Assembly: GCA_020636315.1 (NCBI GenBank)
Contig: JACJYA010000013.1
Coordinates: 124,001-188,000, forward strand
DNA: 64,000 nt
From: Lewinellaceae bacterium
GTDB taxonomy: Bacteria; Bacteroidota; Bacteroidia; Chitinophagales; Saprospiraceae
Direction: 5' to 3'
The number at the start of each line of letters is the position of its first letter. Positions within the stretch are counted from its first letter, which is position 1. Shown here in pieces: positions 8,576-17,188 of the stretch. The position numbers were made by a program, and so were the translations under genes. The notes beneath the pieces were generated by a model. It did no database searches, was not told the DNA's origin, and saw nothing but the letters and a program-made list of their open reading frames with translations.

Positions 8576-11224
8576 TTATATCAGGTTCTGCTCCTTGAGC
8601 CTGGCGCTTATCCGCTCATGGCGGGCCCAGAATTTCTTATCGAGATCGCGCATGGTTTTCTTGAAAGCGGGAAGCGTTTTGACATTATCCAGCAGAGGAG
8701 ACAGCTCCATGAACAGGAGTATCCAGTAGTGATAGCTATCCTCTTTTGAGAACTGCTGTATCTGTTTGAGCGTTTTTTCCTTCTCTCCGTCGAAGGCGGA
8801 GATCAGCGCTTCATTGAGGTGCTTGTAGATCGATTGGTCTGTGGCGGTATAGTCCCGGAATAGCTGCATGTATTTTTGGGCTTCCGCCTCCCTGCCTACT
8901 TTGCGCATTGTCATCGCGATCTTGGCGTTTTCCGCAGGATAGATGTCCAGGTTGTAGGTTTCGCGGGCATCTGTAAATTTTTTGTAGTACCGGTAGGCGG
9001 CCTCATAATCCCGCATAAAGTAACAGATCTTGGCCACTTCCTGGAGGACATCCAGCCGGGTGGTGTCTTTGTTCAGTATTTCCAGTAACCGTTCTTTGAT
9101 TTGGGCGAGGTCGTGGTCCTCTGCATAAAGAATGTAGGCTTTGACGTAGGCGGAAAACAGGTTATTCGGATCGTAGTCCAGGGACCGGTTGATGTACTTT
9201 TCCGCTTCTGGTACAAACCCGCACTGGACCAGGGCATTGCTGAGGTGCAAATAGGTGAAACTGGCTGTTGAGGAATCATTGGACCCTATATCCAGGCGTA
9301 TGCCTTTGAGGGCATATTCCAGGTATTTTTCCGAATCAGGCTCGTAAGTGGTGTAAAAGTCGGCGAGGATATTGATGGCCAGGGCAAAATTGGGGTTGTA
9401 TTCCAGGGCCTTCTCCAGGTGGGGGAGGGCCGACTCATAATCTCCCTGGTGGAGGTAATACAGGCCTTTGGCGACCAGGCTCTGGGGCAATTGCGGTCCA
9501 TACAGCAGTGCCTTATCCGCATTATTGTTGATCTGTTCGGAATATTGCTTTTCCGCCTGGCCGAGGTCCAGGTAGTAATAGTCAATGGCCAACCCGGCGT
9601 AGGGGCGGGCGAATTCGGGGTCCAGCCTGGTGGCCTGTTCATAATACGGGATGGCCTGCAACAATCCCTCGCGGGTGCCCTGGTTGGAAAGGTCGAGCCC
9701 TTTCAAAAAGGCATCATAGGCCTCGAGGTTTTCCGTCGGCACTTCTTCTATTCGCTCTTCTTCCTCGGGAGTGATGATGGCCTGTATCTCATCCGCGATC
9801 TTCCGGGCCACTTCGGCCTGCAGGTGGAAGATGTCGGTGGCCTGCCGGTTGTACTGTTCGGACCACAGGTGGCGGTCCGTTGATGCTTCGATCAGCTGAA
9901 TGCTCAGGAGGATCTGGTCTCCGTCTTTCTGCCCGCTGCCTTCCACGAAATAATAGACACCCAGTTCCCGGCCGATCTCCGGGATGGCCTTCCGGGAATT
10001 CCGGTACCTTTCAACGGAAGTCCTGCTGATAACCCTGAGGTCGCCGATCTTTTGCAGGTTGTTCAGGATAGACTCCATCAGGCCGTTGATGATATACACA
10101 TTGGTGGAGTCATTGCTGTCATTGATAAAAGGCAGGACAGCGATGGACTTTTCAGTAATTTCCTGGCTGCCTGAAGGACGGGCGGGGCCGGAAGTTGCCA
10201 GGAACCCCGTTCTGTAAATTAAATAACTTCCGATAATGACGGCCAGTGCGGCCAGTACCCACCCTATTCCAGCTCCTTTGTTTCTCAGCCAGGGTGTTTT
10301 CTGAGATTTATCCGGGCCGATCTTTAGCTTCCCCGTCAGCTGGCCTGCTTCCGGGACGGCCAGGCCGGGGTTGGTAACGGCATAGACTTCCAGCGGTTTA
10401 CTGACGTTTTTGAACTCAAAAGAGCCCATGGAAGCGGTTTGGATATCCGCCTGGTTCTTGACCTCGTCATATACTTTTTCCGAGATGAACACGCTCCCGG
10501 CGGCCGCCAGGGATTCGATCCGGGAAGCGACATTGACGCCATCTCCTATGATGTCCTCTTCATTGATGATGATGTCTCCGCTGTGTATCCCGACTCTGAC
10601 CGGGATCTGAGGCGCCAGCCGGAAGCCCAGTTGTAGTTCAATCCCACACTTCACCGCATCAATGGCGCTCTGAAAAATGCTCAGCGTTCCATCCCCGTAA
10701 TACTGAAGGATCTTCCCATTGTATTTTTTAGTCACCGCATTGAACACTTCCCGGTGCCGGTTCCTGAACTGAAGGGCCTTTTCCTCATTCTGCTGCATCA
10801 GGGCTGTATAGCCCTCGATGTCGGTAAACATGATGGCAACCAGCCGGTGCGGGCGGGCGGGCAGCGGGGCTTCACTTTCGTCATACGATCTGTTTTCGGC
10901 CTCGCCGGGCGGGTAGCCGTAATGTTCCCGAAAACACTTAATAAAATAGGAGGTGCTGTTGAACCCCACCCGGAAGGAGATCTCAGAAACAGTGAGTGAA
11001 CTCTGTTTCAGCATCTCCATGGCATGCTCCAGGCGCACCTGCCGGATGTACTGGCTCACCGACAACCCCGCCTGTTTTTTGACTTTCCGCAGGAGGTTGG
11101 ACCGGCTCATGCCAACCTCACGGGCCAACTCGGAAACGCCAAACTGTTCATCTGATAAATGCTCCTCGATCACTTCCGTAACCTGCTGCAGAAAACCGTT
11201 GTCCGTGGAAGGAGGATCAGGCAT
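8576..11224 (-). CDS. AraC-type HTH / class III nucleotide cyclase / TPR signalling protein
   Basis: 882 residues in clear order: AraC-family DNA-binding domain (about 12-105, two HTH units, SEISFRVGFNSTSYFIKCF); class III cyclase domain (128-285); one transmembrane helix (319-337); a TolB/FlgO-like domain (357-490, KSIAVLPFINDS ... HLWSEQYNR); and TPR repeats to the end. Both metal aspartates of the cyclase are present (Asp135 in FTDIEGYT, Asp178 in YYGDG), as are the transition-state Asn231 and Arg235 (NVASR). The two positions that usually select the base are Gln174 (normally Lys) and Gly229 (normally Thr or Asp), so the product cannot be predicted. The protein could sense through its TPR half and act on DNA and on nucleotide levels from the membrane. 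A TAAGTTTG (-7 type) reads on the minus strand at 11317-11324. Confidence 0.88.
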   Translation of the reverse strand: MPDPPSTDNGFLQQVTEVIEEHLSDEQFGVSELAREVGMSRSNLLRKVKKQAGLSVSQYIRQVRLEHAMEMLKQSSLTVSEISFRVGFNSTSYFIKCFREHYGYPPGEAENRSYDESEAPLPARPHRLVAIMFTDIEGYTALMQQNEEKALQFRNRHREVFNAVTKKYNGKILQYYGDGTLSIFQSAIDAVKCGIELQLGFRLAPQIPVRVGIHSGDIIINEEDIIGDGVNVASRIESLAAAGSVFISEKVYDEVKNQADIQTASMGSFEFKNVSKPLEVYAVTNPGLAVPEAGQLTGKLKIGPDKSQKTPWLRNKGAGIGWVLAALAVIIGSYLIYRTGFLATSGPARPSGSQEITEKSIAVLPFINDSNDSTNVYIINGLMESILNNLQKIGDLRVISRTSVERYRNSRKAIPEIGRELGVYYFVEGSGQKDGDQILLSIQLIEASTDRHLWSEQYNRQATDIFHLQAEVARKIADEIQAIITPEEEERIEEVPTENLEAYDAFLKGLDLSNQGTREGLLQAIPYYEQATRLDPEFARPYAGLAIDYYYLDLGQAEKQYSEQINNNADKALLYGPQLPQSLVAKGLYYLHQGDYESALPHLEKALEYNPNFALAINILADFYTTYEPDSEKYLEYALKGIRLDIGSNDSSTASFTYLHLSNALVQCGFVPEAEKYINRSLDYDPNNLFSAYVKAYILYAEDHDLAQIKERLLEILNKDTTRLDVLQEVAKICYFMRDYEAAYRYYKKFTDARETYNLDIYPAENAKIAMTMRKVGREAEAQKYMQLFRDYTATDQSIYKHLNEALISAFDGEKEKTLKQIQQFSKEDSYHYWILLFMELSPLLDNVKTLPAFKKTMRDLDKKFWARHERISARLKEQNLI

Positions 11225-11385
11225 TATGTGGATGGTTGATTAATACTGGCAAGTTAAGGATTTCGGGCCGCTGCGTCAAATTTTATACCCCTGCATCATA
11301 GTTTACATCCCCGCTCCAAACTTAATATCCTTTGCCTTTTTTTTGATTAGTGGCGCTTTCCTTTTAGGCGGACCTTTGGGGTAGA

Positions 11386-11428
11386 TGATGAAGGAATGAA
11401 GGAATGAGGGAATGAGGGAATGAATAGG
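11386..11428. repeat. Degenerate 8-bp tandem repeat (GGAATGAA/GGAATGAG)
   Basis: Four to five units of GAAGGAAT or GAGGGAAT lie just upstream of the acyltransferase start, in the gap between divergent genes. A related GGAATGA-rich stretch is found at 17540-17650. No coding meaning is seen. Confidence 0.6.
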
Positions 11429-11456
11429 ACAAAAATACAGTTAAAAAAAAGCAATA

Positions 11457-13166
11457 ATGAAAACACGGATCTATTTTCTGGACCATCTGCGAACATTTGC
11501 CATTTTCCTGGTGGTGCTCATCCACGCCGGGATCGTTTATGAATACGTCCTGGAAAACATCTGGCTGGTCGTTGACCCGGCCAAGAGCGGCGCCATCGGC
11601 CTGGTCCGGATGTATCTGGACCTGTTTGTGATGTACACCATCTTTTTTGTTTCGGGTTATTTCATGCCTGATTCTGTAGAGAAATACAGCACTGCAGGCT
11701 TTCTGAAAGCCAAGTTTAAAAGGATACTGGCGCCCTGGATACTTGCCGTTTTTACACTCATACCTGCTTACAAGATGATTTTCCTGTACTCGCGGGGAAT
11801 GCCGCAGGAAGAATGGTACTCCTATTTTCACATTTTTCAGCGGGCGGGTTCTGACCTGACAATCTTTTCCAATAACCCGAGCCAGAACTGGCTGTGGTTC
11901 CTGCCGGTTTTGTTCGTTTTCCAGGCAGCGTATCTCGGCCTTTGGAAGGCCCGGTTGTTTCCCCTGAAGATCTCGGTGAAAACGGGAGTGGTACTGGCCT
12001 TTGTGATCGGGGTAGTCTATAGTATGGCCATTTCCAGCGCCGGCCTGACGGGGTGGTTGCACTCCGGGTTCCTCGAATTTCAGCGGGAAAGGTTGCTCCC
12101 TTACTTCCTGGTGTTTCTGCTCGGGGCGTTGTGCCGGGAGCAAAGGGTATTCGAAGCCCCGAAAAATATGAAGCTGTACATTCTGGCGAATGTAGTGCTC
12201 ACTATTGCTCTGGGCGTGTTTACCGCCGTTGCACTGAACCTGTTCTTCAACCTGATAGACCCTGCAAGGAACTACTTTTTTGTCTCCAGCTTTGTGGACC
12301 GGGCGGTGTATTACATCACGGCGCTGCTTTCGATGTTCAGTTTCCTTTATGTAATGCTCCACACATTCCGGTTTAGTTTTAATAAAACCAACAACCTTAT
12401 GAACCAGCTCAATAAAAATTCCTATTCGGTTTACATCATTCACGTGATCGTGCTGGGGCTCATCGCCCTGCCGATGGTTCCCCTTGCGATCCCCGCATTT
12501 GTAAAATACCTGATGCTGACGATCCTGACTTTTGTGGTGAGTAATATCCTGGTGTATGCTTACCGCCGGTTATTGAAGCCCAATGTTTATCTGAGAGCGG
12601 CGGCTACCTGTTTGGCCATTGTCGCCTTTTTCACCGTCACCTGTGCCGGAAAGCAGGGTGCTTCCACGATGGAACAACCAGAACATGCCCTGGCCCAGCA
12701 GAATAATGTACCTGGTGTTGGGCTCCACGAGGCAGTTATTCAGGGTAATGTCGAAGCCGTCAGGCAACACATCAAAGCCGGGGCCGACCTGGATGAAAGA
12801 GAACCCTCCGGCGGTTCCAGCCCGCTGATCACTGCCGCGGTATTTGGAAAAACGGAGATCGCCCTGTTGCTGATCGACGCCGGCGCCAGCCTGGATCTTC
12901 AGAACAATGAAGGGTCCACTGCGCTCATCACCGCCGCTTTCTTTTGCCGGGAGGAGATCGTCAAAGCGTTGCTGGCCAATGGCGCCGATCCAAAGATCAG
13001 GAATAATGCGGGATCGACTGCACTGGATGCGGTGAGCGGCCCCTTCGAGGACGTAAAAGAGATATACGACTATTTTCGAAGCGCCTTGGGGCCCCTGGGG
13101 TTAAATCTGGATTATGAGCAGATACGAAAGGATCGGCCCAGGATTGCGGCGATGTTACAGAAATGA
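11457..13166 (+). CDS. Acyltransferase-3 family membrane protein fused to ankyrin repeats
   Basis: 569 residues. The first ~385 form a multi-spanning acyltransferase-3 (OpgC/OafA type) domain. It starts YFLDHLRTFAIFLVVLIHAG, with the conserved Arg and His of the first helix, and continues with about ten hydrophobic helices and FKRILAPWIL. After the last helix (LAIVAFFTVTCAG) comes a short linker, then about three ankyrin repeats (GLHEAVIQGNVEAVRQHIKAGAD, PLITAAVFGKTEIALLLIDAGAS, ALITAAFFCREEIVKALLANGAD). The membrane domain would move acyl groups onto a sugar or lipid across the membrane. Ankyrins bind proteins. The end of the last helix resembles a signal or lipobox sequence (VTCAGKQG), so the ankyrin part may once have been a separate secreted protein. 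Confidence 0.82.
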   Translation: MKTRIYFLDHLRTFAIFLVVLIHAGIVYEYVLENIWLVVDPAKSGAIGLVRMYLDLFVMYTIFFVSGYFMPDSVEKYSTAGFLKAKFKRILAPWILAVFTLIPAYKMIFLYSRGMPQEEWYSYFHIFQRAGSDLTIFSNNPSQNWLWFLPVLFVFQAAYLGLWKARLFPLKISVKTGVVLAFVIGVVYSMAISSAGLTGWLHSGFLEFQRERLLPYFLVFLLGALCREQRVFEAPKNMKLYILANVVLTIALGVFTAVALNLFFNLIDPARNYFFVSSFVDRAVYYITALLSMFSFLYVMLHTFRFSFNKTNNLMNQLNKNSYSVYIIHVIVLGLIALPMVPLAIPAFVKYLMLTILTFVVSNILVYAYRRLLKPNVYLRAAATCLAIVAFFTVTCAGKQGASTMEQPEHALAQQNNVPGVGLHEAVIQGNVEAVRQHIKAGADLDEREPSGGSSPLITAAVFGKTEIALLLIDAGASLDLQNNEGSTALITAAFFCREEIVKALLANGADPKIRNNAGSTALDAVSGPFEDVKEIYDYFRSALGPLGLNLDYEQIRKDRPRIAAMLQK

Positions 13167-13178
13167 GTTATCGTGCTG

Positions 13179-13216
13179 AAAAACCTTTGAGGTTTCCGAA
13201 ACCTCAAAGGTTTTAT
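13179..13216. terminator. Bidirectional intrinsic terminator
   Basis: A perfect 16-bp stem (AAAACCTTTGAGGTTT, 13180-13195; complement at 13199-13214) with a CCG loop, followed by TTTTATTTT. It is shared by the convergent acyltransferase-ankyrin gene and the minus-strand gene ending at 13241. The A-run on one side and the T-run on the other allow function in both directions. Confidence 0.85.
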
Positions 13217-13240
13217 TTTCCATGGGTAACTTAAAGGCTA

Positions 13241-14167
13241 CTATGCCCCTCCTCTCCCCAGCTTATGCACCAGTTCCAGCCCAACCCCACTGATAAATAA
13301 CCGGTGTTTCCGGTTGGACAGCAGCCGCTGCGTCCAGTCCACCGGGCCGCCGTCGGCCAGGTCGATCTCGCCCTCATCGAGGCGGAGGAACACCTTGGCC
13401 TGGATGAGGTGGTAGTACTCATGCTCCAGGTCATCGTGGAATTCATGGGGCAGGCTGTGCCAGGCGCCTTGTTGGAATTCCTCCATCCGTTCCATAAAAA
13501 CCGTGGCGTTCTTCTTCCGGTAGAAGCGGATGAACAGGCGTTCTTTGGGAAAATGCTTTTGCAGCAAGGCCAGGTTAATGGCCAGGTGTTCATTCAGCTG
13601 GCCCAGCTCGAAGGAATAATCCCCCGTATCCCATCCCCCGGAAGCCATGCAGAAGACGGAAAAGTGAGCCGTAAATTCGGGGTTGTCGAAAGCCTGCCCG
13701 CGTACATGCCGGTGGGCGGTAGCGTAGCGGAATACGGCGTTTTTGTCTCTCTCTCTCTTGGCATCCTGCGCGATCTGCAGGGCCAGGACGTTGGTAGCGT
13801 CGGAGACTGCCTCCGTTCCCCGCAGGGCGCTTATAACGTTGTTCTGATCCACATGCCCGATGGCGGAACAAGTGGCCAGAGGGGCCAGGGGAGAGAGGGT
13901 GAGGGGGAGAAATTGTTGTTCCTGGGCAAATTTCAGCCACTCCAACTCCGTGTGGCGGAGGGCCAGGGTGTCAACTGAGGCCGGAGTGACGAAGCGGTTC
14001 CCGCCGAATTGCCGCAACAGTTGGGCGGGCTCCACCTGGCCGGCCTTCCGGCGGAAGAGCTCCAGCAGGAAGGTGTTCAGTTCGGAAGTACTGATGTTTT
14101 CTGCCAGCTCGGAGAGAACGGCCCCATCGCCCAGTTTTCGGTGAATCTTTTCGATGATCTTGCTCAT
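13241..14167 (-). CDS. Protein of unknown function, 308 residues
   Basis: The start at 14167 (MSKIIEKIHRKLGDGAVL) is chosen because it lies six bases from the preceding gene's stop; an upstream ATG at 14194 would overlap that gene. No signal peptide or membrane segment. The N-terminal part is helical (LSELAENISTSELNTFLLELFRRKAG). A central stretch LPLTLSPLAPLATCSAIG, HVDQNNVISALRGTEAVSD and a later HEFHDDLEHEYYHLIQAKVFLRLD look like conserved functional blocks. The HxxxxDLEHEYYH cluster could bind metal, but I do not recognise the family. It is the last gene of a three-gene operon with a small coiled-coil/membrane protein and a VOC protein. Confidence 0.7.
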   Translation of the reverse strand: MSKIIEKIHRKLGDGAVLSELAENISTSELNTFLLELFRRKAGQVEPAQLLRQFGGNRFVTPASVDTLALRHTELEWLKFAQEQQFLPLTLSPLAPLATCSAIGHVDQNNVISALRGTEAVSDATNVLALQIAQDAKRERDKNAVFRYATAHRHVRGQAFDNPEFTAHFSVFCMASGGWDTGDYSFELGQLNEHLAINLALLQKHFPKERLFIRFYRKKNATVFMERMEEFQQGAWHSLPHEFHDDLEHEYYHLIQAKVFLRLDEGEIDLADGGPVDWTQRLLSNRKHRLFISGVGLELVHKLGRGGA

Positions 14168-14172
14168 GACGG

Positions 14173-14358
14173 TTAGTTTCTGACAAAGAGCCATTTGACG
14201 GCGTGGTAAGCGCCCAGCCCGATATACCCCAGCAGGCCCGGCTTCTTTCGCTCCCGCAATTCTACATTAATTGTCGAGAACGCTTCGAGGTGATCCAGCC
14301 GGGCCATCCTGCCCTTGAGCAGGTCGATGGTTTCGTTGAGCCGTTCGAGTTCCCTCAT
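14173..14358 (-). CDS. Small protein, 61 residues, coiled coil plus short hydrophobic tail
   Basis: The ATG at 14358 overlaps the TGA of the upstream VOC gene (ATGA), so translation is coupled. The sequence begins MRELERLNETIDLLKGRMARLDHLEA, which forms a heptad pattern, and ends in a basic then hydrophobic segment (KKPGLLGYIGLGAYHAVKWLFVRN) that could lie on or in the membrane. Function unknown. Its tight coupling on both sides suggests it works with one of its neighbours. Confidence 0.6.
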   Translation of the reverse strand: MRELERLNETIDLLKGRMARLDHLEAFSTINVELRERKKPGLLGYIGLGAYHAVKWLFVRN

Positions 14359-14744
14359 AGCTCCTTCACCTGCACCGTCAGCTCCAGCTGATGCCCGTCC
14401 GGGTCGTTGAAATAGATGGAGTGGAAATGGAAATGGTCCTGGAAGGTCCAGTCCACCCCTTGTTCTGAGAGGTGAGCCTTTGCCTTTTCGAAGTTTTCCT
14501 GATCCACCCTGAAGGCGTAGTGGTGGCCGCGGACCCAGTCGCCTTCGGGCGGCAGTTGGGCTTCTTCGCTTTGGGTGGGGAAGAGGGCAATGCCCGTCTG
14601 GCCGGCCACCATAAAGATGGGGAAAGGGCCCCATTCTTCGGGATGAAGGCGCTTTAGGCCCAGTACTTTTTCATACCAGTCGGCGGAACGGTGAATGTCG
14701 CGTACGCGCAGGGCGACGTGGTCGAGGAATTGGAGGTTGAGCAT
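14355..14744 (-). CDS. VOC-family (glyoxalase/dioxygenase fold) protein
   Basis: 129 residues with the paired beta-alpha-beta-beta-beta pattern: FLDHVALRVRDIHRSADWYEKVLGLKRL in the first half and HHYAFRVDQENFEKAKAHL ... SIYFNDPDGHQLELTVQ in the second. His9, His and Glu at the usual metal positions (DHVAL, HHYAF, DGHQLEL) suggest an active metal site. Substrate unknown; relatives include glyoxalase I, fosfomycin-resistance enzymes and extradiol dioxygenases. First gene of the three-gene coupled operon. Confidence 0.8.
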   Translation of the reverse strand: MLNLQFLDHVALRVRDIHRSADWYEKVLGLKRLHPEEWGPFPIFMVAGQTGIALFPTQSEEAQLPPEGDWVRGHHYAFRVDQENFEKAKAHLSEQGVDWTFQDHFHFHSIYFNDPDGHQLELTVQVKEL

Positions 14745-14834
14745 GGTTGTCGGATGGTTGTTGGTTGGGTTGTTGAGAAGGGAGGCGACACTTTTTTCAT
14801 TAAGGAGCCAGCGGTGAGGGCGTCGATTTAGCGT

Positions 14835-15338
14835 TTATTTGAATATTTCTTTCAACTCCAGCTCTATCTCCAGCCTTGGGTCTTCCAGTTTATCTTCCTT
14901 GGCAAAAAGCTGGTATTCTCCGGGTGCGCTGAACAAATAGATGGACCGAAGGTCGGGCAAGACGAGCCAGTAAGATAAGACGCCAGCCTCAAAGTAAGCA
15001 GCCGATTTGGTGATGAGCTCTGTCAGGCTCTGAGAAGGAGATAAAATCTCGATCACCCCCAACGGGGCATTTTCCAGGCGTGTTTCATCCTCTCCAGGGG
15101 TGAATTCCATGGAGGGGTATATAGCAATATCTGGTACTTTTTCCTTTGAGGAGACTACGATGCTCACTTCGCTTAGGGCTCTATACTTTCCTTTATATTT
15201 TGTTCCAAGAAGAATTACAAGGTTGGTTTGAACGATTGAATGATTTTTACTGGGCACAGGCTTATCTCTTTCCAACTCGTACTCCGATTTTGCAACAGCT
15301 GTGTCCATAAAGAAAGATTTACTTTTCAAGTCGTTCAA
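14835..15338 (-). CDS. Uma2-family protein (PD-(D/E)XK nuclease fold)
   Basis: 167 residues. The Uma2/DUF820 core is visible: HSIVQTNLVILLG, then VPDIAIYPSM (the PD Asp), then LGVIEILSPSQSLTELITKSAAYFEAGVLSYWLVLPDLRSIYLF, in which Glu of IEIL and the later Lys complete a PD-(D/E)XK site. The N-terminus is longer than typical and basic. Such genes are numerous in cyanobacteria and some Bacteroidota and their role is not settled; they are annotated as restriction-like endonucleases. It stands alone between the VOC operon and the mmd operon. Confidence 0.8.
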   Translation of the reverse strand: MNDLKSKSFFMDTAVAKSEYELERDKPVPSKNHSIVQTNLVILLGTKYKGKYRALSEVSIVVSSKEKVPDIAIYPSMEFTPGEDETRLENAPLGVIEILSPSQSLTELITKSAAYFEAGVLSYWLVLPDLRSIYLFSAPGEYQLFAKEDKLEDPRLEIELELKEIFK

Positions 15339-15406
15339 GATACTAACATTATGGCATTTTTGCCAGAACCGATTCCCTGGTTTTACGAATCGACGAATTC
15401 ACGACT

Positions 15407-16744
15407 CTACGAACCCAAAAAGCTAAGCAATATCCCCGCCGCCACCGCCGAGCCGATGACTCCCGCCACGTTGGGCGCCATAGCGTGCATGAGCAGGTGG
15501 TTGTTGGGGTCTTCCCGGAGGCCTTCCATCTGGACCACCCGGGCGCTGTCGGGCACTGCCGATACGCCGGCCGCTCCGACCAGCGGGTTGATCTTGTGTT
15601 CCTGGCTGAGGAACAGGTTCATCACCTTGGCAAAAAGGACACCGCCGGCAGTGGCCACCATGAACGACAGAGCGCCGAGCACGAAGATCAGGATGGATTG
15701 CGGAGTCAGGAACACATCCGCCTGAGTGGAAGCTCCGACGGTTAGCCCCAGCAGGATGGTCACGATGTCGATCAGGGAGGTGCGGGCCGTTTCGGCCAGC
15801 CGTTTGGTGACGCCGGATTCCTTGAGCAGGTTGCCGAAAAACAGCATGCTGAGCAATGGCAGGGCGCTGGGAGAAATGAAGGTAGTGAGCAACAGGCCGA
15901 TGATGGGGAAGAGGATCTTCTCGGTTTTGCCCACTGCCCGGGGCGGCTTCATCCGGATGCGCCTTTCTTTATGAGTGGTGAGCAGGCGCATGATAGGGGG
16001 TTGAATGACCGGCACCAGGGCCATATACGAATAGGCGGCAATAGCGATCGGCCCGATGAGGTTTTGTGCATAAATGGGCGCTCCGCCGGCAGCGTGATCG
16101 ACGATGTTCAGCCCGTTGGCCAGTTTGGAGGACAGAAAAATAGCCGTGGGGCCGTCTGCACCGCCGATAATGCCGATGGCTCCGGCTTCCGCCGGGTAAA
16201 AACCCAGGAAGAGCGCCCCGATAAAGGTGATGAAGATCCCCACCTGGGCCGCCGCTCCCAACAGCATCAGCCGCGGGTTGGAAATGAGAGAGGAGAAATC
16301 CGTCATCGCCCCGATACCAAGGAAGATCAATGGCGGATAAATGCCCTTGATGACCCCGAAATAAAGATAGTTCAGCACGCTGCCCGGCTCGTAAATGCCG
16401 ATCTGCAGGTTGGCGTCCAGCTTAAAAGGTATATTGCCCACCAGGATACCCAGGCCAATGGGAATGAGCAGCAGGGGCTCGTAATGGAAACGGATGGCCA
16501 GGTAAATGAAAAAAAGGCCGACCAGGATCATAACCAAGTTGCCGAGCCTGACGTTGGCAAAGCCGGTGTATTCGTAAAAAGTGCGCACCGCCTGCCAGGC
16601 GGCTTTACTGTCCCCGGTATCGATATTTGTTGCAGGCGTTTCCACCTGCGTTTGTTCTACCGGAATGGAATCGGTAAGGGCCTGTCCGGCGCCGGGAGTG
16701 AGCAATGTGGTGATCAGAAGCAGTAGAGTAAGAGCTCTTTTCAT
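15407..16744 (-). CDS. mmdB: Sodium-pumping methylmalonyl-CoA (oxaloacetate-type) decarboxylase, beta subunit
   Basis: 445 residues. After a signal-like helix and a linker comes the integral membrane beta subunit: FYEYTGFANVRLGNLVMILVG, YEPLLLIPIGLGILVGNIPF, IYPPLIFLGIGAMTDFSSLISNP, and the ion-site signature GAIGIIGGADGPTAIFLSSKLA (the Asp in GGADGPT takes part in decarboxylation and sodium translocation), followed by further helices and ALSFMVATAGGVLFAKV. It takes the carboxyl group from biotin, releases CO2 and exports sodium. Last gene of mce-mmdA-mmdD-mmdC-mmdB, 12 bases after mmdC. The specificity is set by the alpha subunit and the mce neighbour; an oxaloacetate pump has the same beta subunit. 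Confidence 0.92.
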   Translation of the reverse strand: MKRALTLLLLITTLLTPGAGQALTDSIPVEQTQVETPATNIDTGDSKAAWQAVRTFYEYTGFANVRLGNLVMILVGLFFIYLAIRFHYEPLLLIPIGLGILVGNIPFKLDANLQIGIYEPGSVLNYLYFGVIKGIYPPLIFLGIGAMTDFSSLISNPRLMLLGAAAQVGIFITFIGALFLGFYPAEAGAIGIIGGADGPTAIFLSSKLANGLNIVDHAAGGAPIYAQNLIGPIAIAAYSYMALVPVIQPPIMRLLTTHKERRIRMKPPRAVGKTEKILFPIIGLLLTTFISPSALPLLSMLFFGNLLKESGVTKRLAETARTSLIDIVTILLGLTVGASTQADVFLTPQSILIFVLGALSFMVATAGGVLFAKVMNLFLSQEHKINPLVGAAGVSAVPDSARVVQMEGLREDPNNHLLMHAMAPNVAGVIGSAVAAGILLSFLGS

Positions 16745-16756
16745 GAGTGGGGTAGT

Positions 16757-17185
16757 TTAATCCAGTACGAGTAGCACGGCATCCTGAAGGACGCTGTCGC
16801 CTTCCCGGACCCTGACCTCGGTTACTTTGCCGTTCTTTTCCGCCATAATGTTGTTTTCCATCTTCATGGCTTCCATGATCAGCAGGGTGTCTCCTTTTTT
16901 GACTTCGTCTCCGGCTTTGACCAGTATTTTGAGAATGGTGCCGGGCAAGGGCGTTTTGACGGTAGCCTTCGGGCTGGGGCCTTTGGCGATGCCGGATTCC
17001 TCCGGGCTGGGTTTGGGTACGGCGGTGCGCACCAGCCTCGGAGTTTTGGGCTTTTCCTTCACTTCGCGCTGCACCTCCACGGAATAGTGGGTGCCATTGA
17101 CCTCCAGTTCGACCACGTCATGCTCATAGTTGAGAATATCCACTTCGTAGTCGTGGCCTTTTATGATGAACTTGTATTTTCTCAT
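16757..17185 (-). CDS. mmdC: Biotin carboxyl carrier subunit of the decarboxylase
   Basis: 142 residues. The C-terminal biotinyl domain (about 73-142) holds EAMKMEN with Lys108 as the biotinylation site, plus the flanking TPLPGTILKILVKAGDEVKKGDTLLIM. An N-terminal ~45-residue domain (MRKYKFIIKGHDYEVDILNYE) and a Pro-rich linker precede it. It shuttles the carboxyl group between MmdA and MmdB. It lies three bases after the mmdD stop and 12 before mmdB. Confidence 0.92.
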   Translation of the reverse strand: MRKYKFIIKGHDYEVDILNYEHDVVELEVNGTHYSVEVQREVKEKPKTPRLVRTAVPKPSPEESGIAKGPSPKATVKTPLPGTILKILVKAGDEVKKGDTLLIMEAMKMENNIMAEKNGKVTEVRVREGDSVLQDAVLLVLD

Positions 17186-17188
17186 GGG

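Noticed and set aside
11364..12443. Minus-strand open frame of about 359 codons in the acyltransferase gene
   Set aside because: Rich in His, Gln and Arg, opposite a clear membrane enzyme; a shadow frame.
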